From: Chryseobacterium carnipullorum
Lineage (GTDB): Bacteria; Bacteroidota; Bacteroidia; Flavobacteriales; Weeksellaceae
Direction: 5' to 3'
DNA: 44,237 nt
NCBI RefSeq assembly: GCF_900142785.1
Contig: NZ_FRCD01000028.1
Coordinates: 1-44,237, forward strand
The position numbers and the translations under genes were made by a program. Shown here piece after piece: positions 41,086-44,237 of this stretch. Each line of letters starts with the position of its first letter. Within the stretch, counting starts at the first letter, position 1. The notes under the pieces were generated by a model, which was not told where the DNA came from, did no database searches, and worked only from the letters and a program-made list of their open reading frames with translations.

Positions 41086-41442
41086 TTATTTTTTAGCGAC
41101 ATTGACACTGTCTACCACCAAAATGAAGATCTCTTCATCCGGTTTTTTCATAAAATAATTTTCCCTTGCGTATTTTTCTTTTTCCGATTTATTGTTCATC
41201 AGCTTTTTATAAAAAGTATCATTTTTTTCATATTCCTTTTTATAGTATTCCAGCTGATCTTCGTAACGGCTTATTTCGCCATTGAGTTCATTAATAACAA
41301 GAAAAGAGGTTTTATCAAAGAAAATCATCCAGACCAGAAACATACAGATGGTAATGGTGTATTTATTCAGAACATATTTCTGAATGGTTTTGAACGTTTC
41401 AGACTTGGGCTGAATGTCTTTGATAAGCTTATTTTCTTCCAT
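41086..41442 (-). CDS. Septum formation initiator, DivIC/FtsB-like
   Basis: 118 residues. A cytoplasmic N-terminus of about 25, one membrane helix (about 30-50: TITICMFLVWMIFFDKTSFL), then a coiled coil with heptads (ELNGEISRYEDQLEYYKKEY), and the conserved end YARENYFMKKPDEEIFIL, which matches the flavobacterial DivIC/FtsB family. It works in the divisome with FtsL/FtsQ-like proteins. It sits one base after the uridine kinase stop, an operon order (udk, then this gene, then mutase) I recall from other flavobacteria. Confidence 0.9.
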   Translation of the reverse strand: MEENKLIKDIQPKSETFKTIQKYVLNKYTITICMFLVWMIFFDKTSFLVINELNGEISRYEDQLEYYKKEYEKNDTFYKKLMNNKSEKEKYARENYFMKKPDEEIFILVVDSVNVAKK

Positions 41443-41443
41443 T

Positions 41444-42058
41444 TTAATGTTTTCTCAACGAATTTTTAATGACAGTGGTTAAAAAATCAATCGCTACGGA
41501 GTTCTGTCTCATGTTCGGAATGATCAAATCGGCTTCATTCTTCGACGGTTCTATGAATTCCTGATGCATTGGCTTCAATGTGGTCTGATAACGGTGAAGA
41601 ACTTCACTCAGGTCTCTTCCCCTTTCCTGGGTATCTCTCCTGATTCTCCTAATCAGTCTTTCGTCCGAATCAGCATGAACGAATACTTTTAAGTCGAATT
41701 CTTTCAGTAACTCTTTATTCGTAAGGACCAGAATACCTTCTACTACCAATACATTTTTAGGTTCTACAGTGACGTGGTCGCCTGTTCTGGAATGCGTTAC
41801 AAAGCTGTAAATGGGCTGTTCTATGGGCTCATTATTTTTTAAAGCTTTCACATGTTTTATCATTAAATCAAAATCAATCGACTTCGGATGATCATAGTTA
41901 AGCGCTTCTCTCTCGGTCAGTGTCAGATTCTGGTTATCGTGATAATAATTATCCTGAGAAAGGATATTCATTCCTTCAATATCAAGCTGTTGAAGTATTT
42001 TATCAACAACTGTAGTTTTGCCGGATCCTGTACCTCCAGCAATTCCTATTACAAGCAT
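41444..42058 (-). CDS. udk: Uridine kinase
   Basis: 204 residues, normal for bacterial uridine-cytidine kinase. The P-loop GGTGSGKTT is at 8-16, followed by LSQDNYYHD with a substrate-contacting Asp, LNYDHPKSIDFDLMIKHVKALKNNEPIEQPIYSF, and the LID-like RLIRRIRRDTQERGRDLSEVLHRYQTTLKPMHQEFIEPSKNEADLIIP. It phosphorylates uridine and cytidine to UMP and CMP with ATP or GTP in pyrimidine salvage. It is the first gene of an operon continuing into the DivIC-like gene, with a full promoter upstream. Confidence 0.96.
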   Translation of the reverse strand: MLVIGIAGGTGSGKTTVVDKILQQLDIEGMNILSQDNYYHDNQNLTLTEREALNYDHPKSIDFDLMIKHVKALKNNEPIEQPIYSFVTHSRTGDHVTVEPKNVLVVEGILVLTNKELLKEFDLKVFVHADSDERLIRRIRRDTQERGRDLSEVLHRYQTTLKPMHQEFIEPSKNEADLIIPNMRQNSVAIDFLTTVIKNSLRKH

Positions 42059-42085
42059 TCTTTTTTTGTTTCTTTATAGTTGGTA

Positions 42086-42112
42086 CAAATATACTATTTT
42101 AGATGAATGCAA
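42086..42112 (-). promoter_or_regulatory. Promoter of the udk operon
   Basis: Minus strand: TTG (42112-42110), 16-base spacer, TATATTTG (42093-42086), 27 bases before the udk ATG. The spacer is a little shorter than the usual range. Confidence 0.55.
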
Positions 42113-42132
42113 GTAAAACAATCCCAGCAGAA

Positions 42133-42176
42133 TTTAGTTTAAACTAAAAAAATCCGATGCACTGCCACCGGATTTT
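42133..42176 (-). terminator. Terminator of the M36-like protease, with adjacent palindrome
   Basis: Stem AAAATCCG / CGGATTTT (42149-42156 and 42169-42176) with a T tract on the minus strand. Right after it, TTTAGTTTAAACTAAA (42133-42148) is a perfect 16-bp palindrome that may be just part of the T-rich end. Confidence 0.75.
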
Positions 42177-42196
42177 AAAGATTCTCTTCAGGTTTT

Positions 42197-44035
42197 TTAT
42201 TTCTTGATGAATTTTGCAGATAATTCAATTCCTTTTACGGTCAGAATATAGTTTCCGGACGGAAGATTGGAAACATTAATTTTGTTATTGTTATTTCCAA
42301 TGGTTGTTTCCATTACTTTTCTGCCTTCCATATTATAAATTTCGGCTTTTTCTTCTTTATTTCCTTTTAATATAATGATCAATTGGTCAGAAACCGGGTT
42401 GGGATACACTGAAATCAAATTTTCTTTAGCTGTTTCTTTTGTACTCAGTACACAGCTGTATTCAGGAAGTACATATCCGGCTGCTGTAAATTCTTCTGTC
42501 ATAGCCGTGATATTATTACAATTGAACCCGAACTGCCCCAACATATCTATAGCAGCCTGTCTTACAGCAATAGCAGCATTCTGTTGGTTTGTAGTTGAAG
42601 TTGTAAGGTCTAATCCTTCCAAAAAGGCCCTGTCTGTTTTTTCTTTACCTATTCTGTCGTAGATTCTCATCAATGCAGCAGACCATATCTGTGCTTTATC
42701 ATAGTAAGATCCGGATCCGGGATAAGTCATGGTTGTATTGGTAATTCTTCCTGCCCAAAAAGGATTATGCCCGTCCCAGTTAAACATCCATTGATACTCG
42801 GGAGCTGATGAAGGCCATTGATTTAAGCTTCTGCTGTAAGAATGTGCCCAGTAGTCTCCGCATCCTTCGCTCAGACCGTCTGCGTTGGAAATTCCTCCGG
42901 CCAGCCAGTGATGAATTCCGTGTCCTAATTCATGCAGGATAACGTCGGCATCTTCGGCATCATCCACCCCTCCTTCTCCGAATCCAAGGGATTCACTTCC
43001 TGTCAGGTAATGAGAATTATCCGAACCATTAAAACCATGCGGATCGAATCTTAATACCCCATTGTTTTGTGAAGGCTTGCAAACAATTCCTAAAGTTACG
43101 TTGATGTATCTAAGGCTGTTATCAAGGTGCCAATAGGCATTAGCCGCTTCAAATCCATCATCACTTCTGTTAAACAAAAACTGATTGGTAGACTGTGTAA
43201 AAATACCTTTTGCAGGTGCTTCTATTTCTTTAATCTCCGCATACGTTCCTTTTAGGGTATAAATACCTCCTGTAAGATCAATTTCAGGAATGGTCACTAA
43301 AGTCCTTGCCGCATCCAGACTGGCATTGGTAGCATCATTATTATCTACAAAGTTACCTGCATAGGTTGATCCTGTTTTAGATAAAGGGTCTGGTTGAAAA
43401 ATATAGGCACTTCCGGTTACAGAAGCTTTCTTTGCTTTTATTTTTTCATTTTTTTTCTTAGGAGATGGCTCATTTTTGTCATGGTGTTTCACTGCAATAT
43501 CTTTCATACTGATTACAGTACCTGTTTTTGCATCTACAATGGTTTCCCAACTGCCGGGATTATCGAAGGAACTGGTCAATACTCTGTAAACCAGTTTTGT
43601 GTCTCCTGAATCTGTAATATAAATAAACAGCTTATTTTCCTCATAGGTAATTTGTCCTTTTGATGCTGAAGCAATATGAGCTTTTTTAACCGCCTCTGAG
43701 ACAGGGAAAGAAGGAACTGTACTTACCTCCTTTAGATTATGTTTCAAGCTTTCTGTACCTGTATAGCTTATTTTACCCTCTTTATTGAAATGAATTACAA
43801 TTTCAGACTGAAAAACAGGAACATCTTTTACCATCTGCTGAAAACGCAGCGTTTCTCCTGTATTTCCTTTACGTACTGATCGTAGTGTAAGTTCAGTGAA
43901 TCCTGGAATTCCTAAACTTCTTGTATTTTCTTTGATCCAACCTCTTGCGTTAGTTTCAAAAGATGATTCCTGAGCCTGTACTACAGAGCAGCATAATATA
44001 CCACAGAGAATCAGCGAAGTAATTTTTTGTTTCAT
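42197..44035 (-). CDS. Secreted gluzincin metalloprotease (M36/M4-like) with FTP propeptide and T9SS domain
   Basis: 612 residues. Signal peptide 1-21; a propeptide of FTP type (about 25-185: VFQSEIVIHFNKEGKISYTG, then LVYRVLTSSFDNPGSWETIVDAKTG). The catalytic domain has ILHELGHGIHHWLAGG (His368, Glu369, His372) and LSEGCGDYWAHSYS (third ligand Glu390 and Asp394), the gluzincin pattern of fungalysin (M36) and thermolysin (M4). The final 85 residues (SVYPNPVSDQLIIILKGN to SAKFIKK) are a type A T9SS sorting domain. It should digest proteins outside the cell. A Lys-rich, basic linker (187-205) separates propeptide and catalytic domain, probably for maturation cleavage. Confidence 0.9.
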   Translation of the reverse strand: MKQKITSLILCGILCCSVVQAQESSFETNARGWIKENTRSLGIPGFTELTLRSVRKGNTGETLRFQQMVKDVPVFQSEIVIHFNKEGKISYTGTESLKHNLKEVSTVPSFPVSEAVKKAHIASASKGQITYEENKLFIYITDSGDTKLVYRVLTSSFDNPGSWETIVDAKTGTVISMKDIAVKHHDKNEPSPKKKNEKIKAKKASVTGSAYIFQPDPLSKTGSTYAGNFVDNNDATNASLDAARTLVTIPEIDLTGGIYTLKGTYAEIKEIEAPAKGIFTQSTNQFLFNRSDDGFEAANAYWHLDNSLRYINVTLGIVCKPSQNNGVLRFDPHGFNGSDNSHYLTGSESLGFGEGGVDDAEDADVILHELGHGIHHWLAGGISNADGLSEGCGDYWAHSYSRSLNQWPSSAPEYQWMFNWDGHNPFWAGRITNTTMTYPGSGSYYDKAQIWSAALMRIYDRIGKEKTDRAFLEGLDLTTSTTNQQNAAIAVRQAAIDMLGQFGFNCNNITAMTEEFTAAGYVLPEYSCVLSTKETAKENLISVYPNPVSDQLIIILKGNKEEKAEIYNMEGRKVMETTIGNNNNKINVSNLPSGNYILTVKGIELSAKFIKK

Positions 44036-44148
44036 TTATTAATATTTTAAAATAGTGTCTATTAATTGCTAATATAAATAAATTTAGTTCAATTATTCAC
44101 CAATAAGTGCGTATTATTTATAATAAATGATGTTTTCAATAAAAGAGG

Positions 44149-44176
44149 CCGTCTCACAACTGAGGCGGTTTTTTTT
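44149..44176. terminator. Terminator at right edge
   Basis: Stem CCGTCTCA / TGAGGCGG with a G-U pair and a CAAC loop, followed by eight T on the plus strand and a T-rich stretch on the minus strand too. It probably ends a minus-strand gene beyond the window. Confidence 0.6.
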
Positions 44177-44237
44177 GGTTATTATTTTAGGTTTTTATAT
44201 TTTTATATTTGATAATCAGATATTTGTTTATGAATTT

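Noticed and set aside
1..44237. CRISPR arrays, tRNA and rRNA genes
   Set aside because: I saw no regularly spaced direct repeats of CRISPR type, no cloverleaf-like tRNA motifs and no rRNA-like sequence.

Overview
The window looks like a chromosomal segment of a low-GC Bacteroidota flavobacterium, most probably Chryseobacterium or a close relative. The evidence is five secreted proteins ending in type IX secretion (T9SS) type A sorting domains (YPNP motif, Lys-rich C-terminus), lipoproteins with SC(K) lipoboxes, Bacteroidota promoters with a TAnnTTTG -7 box, a mevalonate-pathway kinase, and the udk / septum-initiator / methylmalonyl-CoA mutase gene order. No rRNA, tRNA or CRISPR was recognised. 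Nearly all genes lie on the minus strand; the plus-strand genes are at 1678, 2617, 11396 and 13942.

Layout: (1) 1-3200 is an accessory-looking edge: the first codons of an IS3-type transposase, a His-rich lipoprotein, a DUF421/GNAT pair, a DUF3828-like lipoprotein, and a divergent pair made of a tiny double-glycine-leader peptide (2280-2414) and an unrecognised protein with a Cys/His arrangement like NlpC/papain-fold enzymes (2617-3096). (2) uvrA. (3) 6367-9670, a three-gene type VI secretion fragment (TssE, TssF, DUF3829 lipoprotein) without the rest of the machine. (4) An amino-acid permease, a DUF4920 protein and an M14 carboxypeptidase, then an 842-bp AT-rich intergenic region with several -7 boxes upstream of an XRE regulator. 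(5) 14536-24958: T9SS cargo, proline dehydrogenase, mevalonate kinase plus a UbiA prenyltransferase, a CUB-containing metalloprotease, a DUF3060 protein, a UMF1 transporter and thiolase. (6) 25016-28372: a small membrane/periplasmic pair and an ECF sigma / anti-sigma-like / beta-barrel cluster. (7) 28489-33292: nucleoside permease, bifunctional nuclease, ETF beta/alpha, SDR. (8) 33369-38957: two related T9SS proteins, an M20 dipeptidase, an OmpA lipoprotein and a THUMP-like methyltransferase. (9) 39005-44035: a truncated GxxExxY gene, DinB, mutase small subunit, DivIC/FtsB-like protein, uridine kinase and a secreted M36/M4-like protease.

The physiology is that of a proteolytic, amino-acid- and lipid-oxidising heterotroph: secreted metalloproteases and intracellular dipeptidase feed permeases; proline dehydrogenase, thiolase, ETF and methylmalonyl-CoA mutase burn the products; thiolase and mevalonate kinase could also serve isoprenoid synthesis. 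Most genes end in clear hairpin plus T-tract terminators, so operons are short. The most novel-looking places are the small leader-peptide gene and its Cys/His neighbour, the isolated TssE-TssF-lipoprotein trio, the multi-promoter-like region before the XRE gene, and several intergenic repeat elements.
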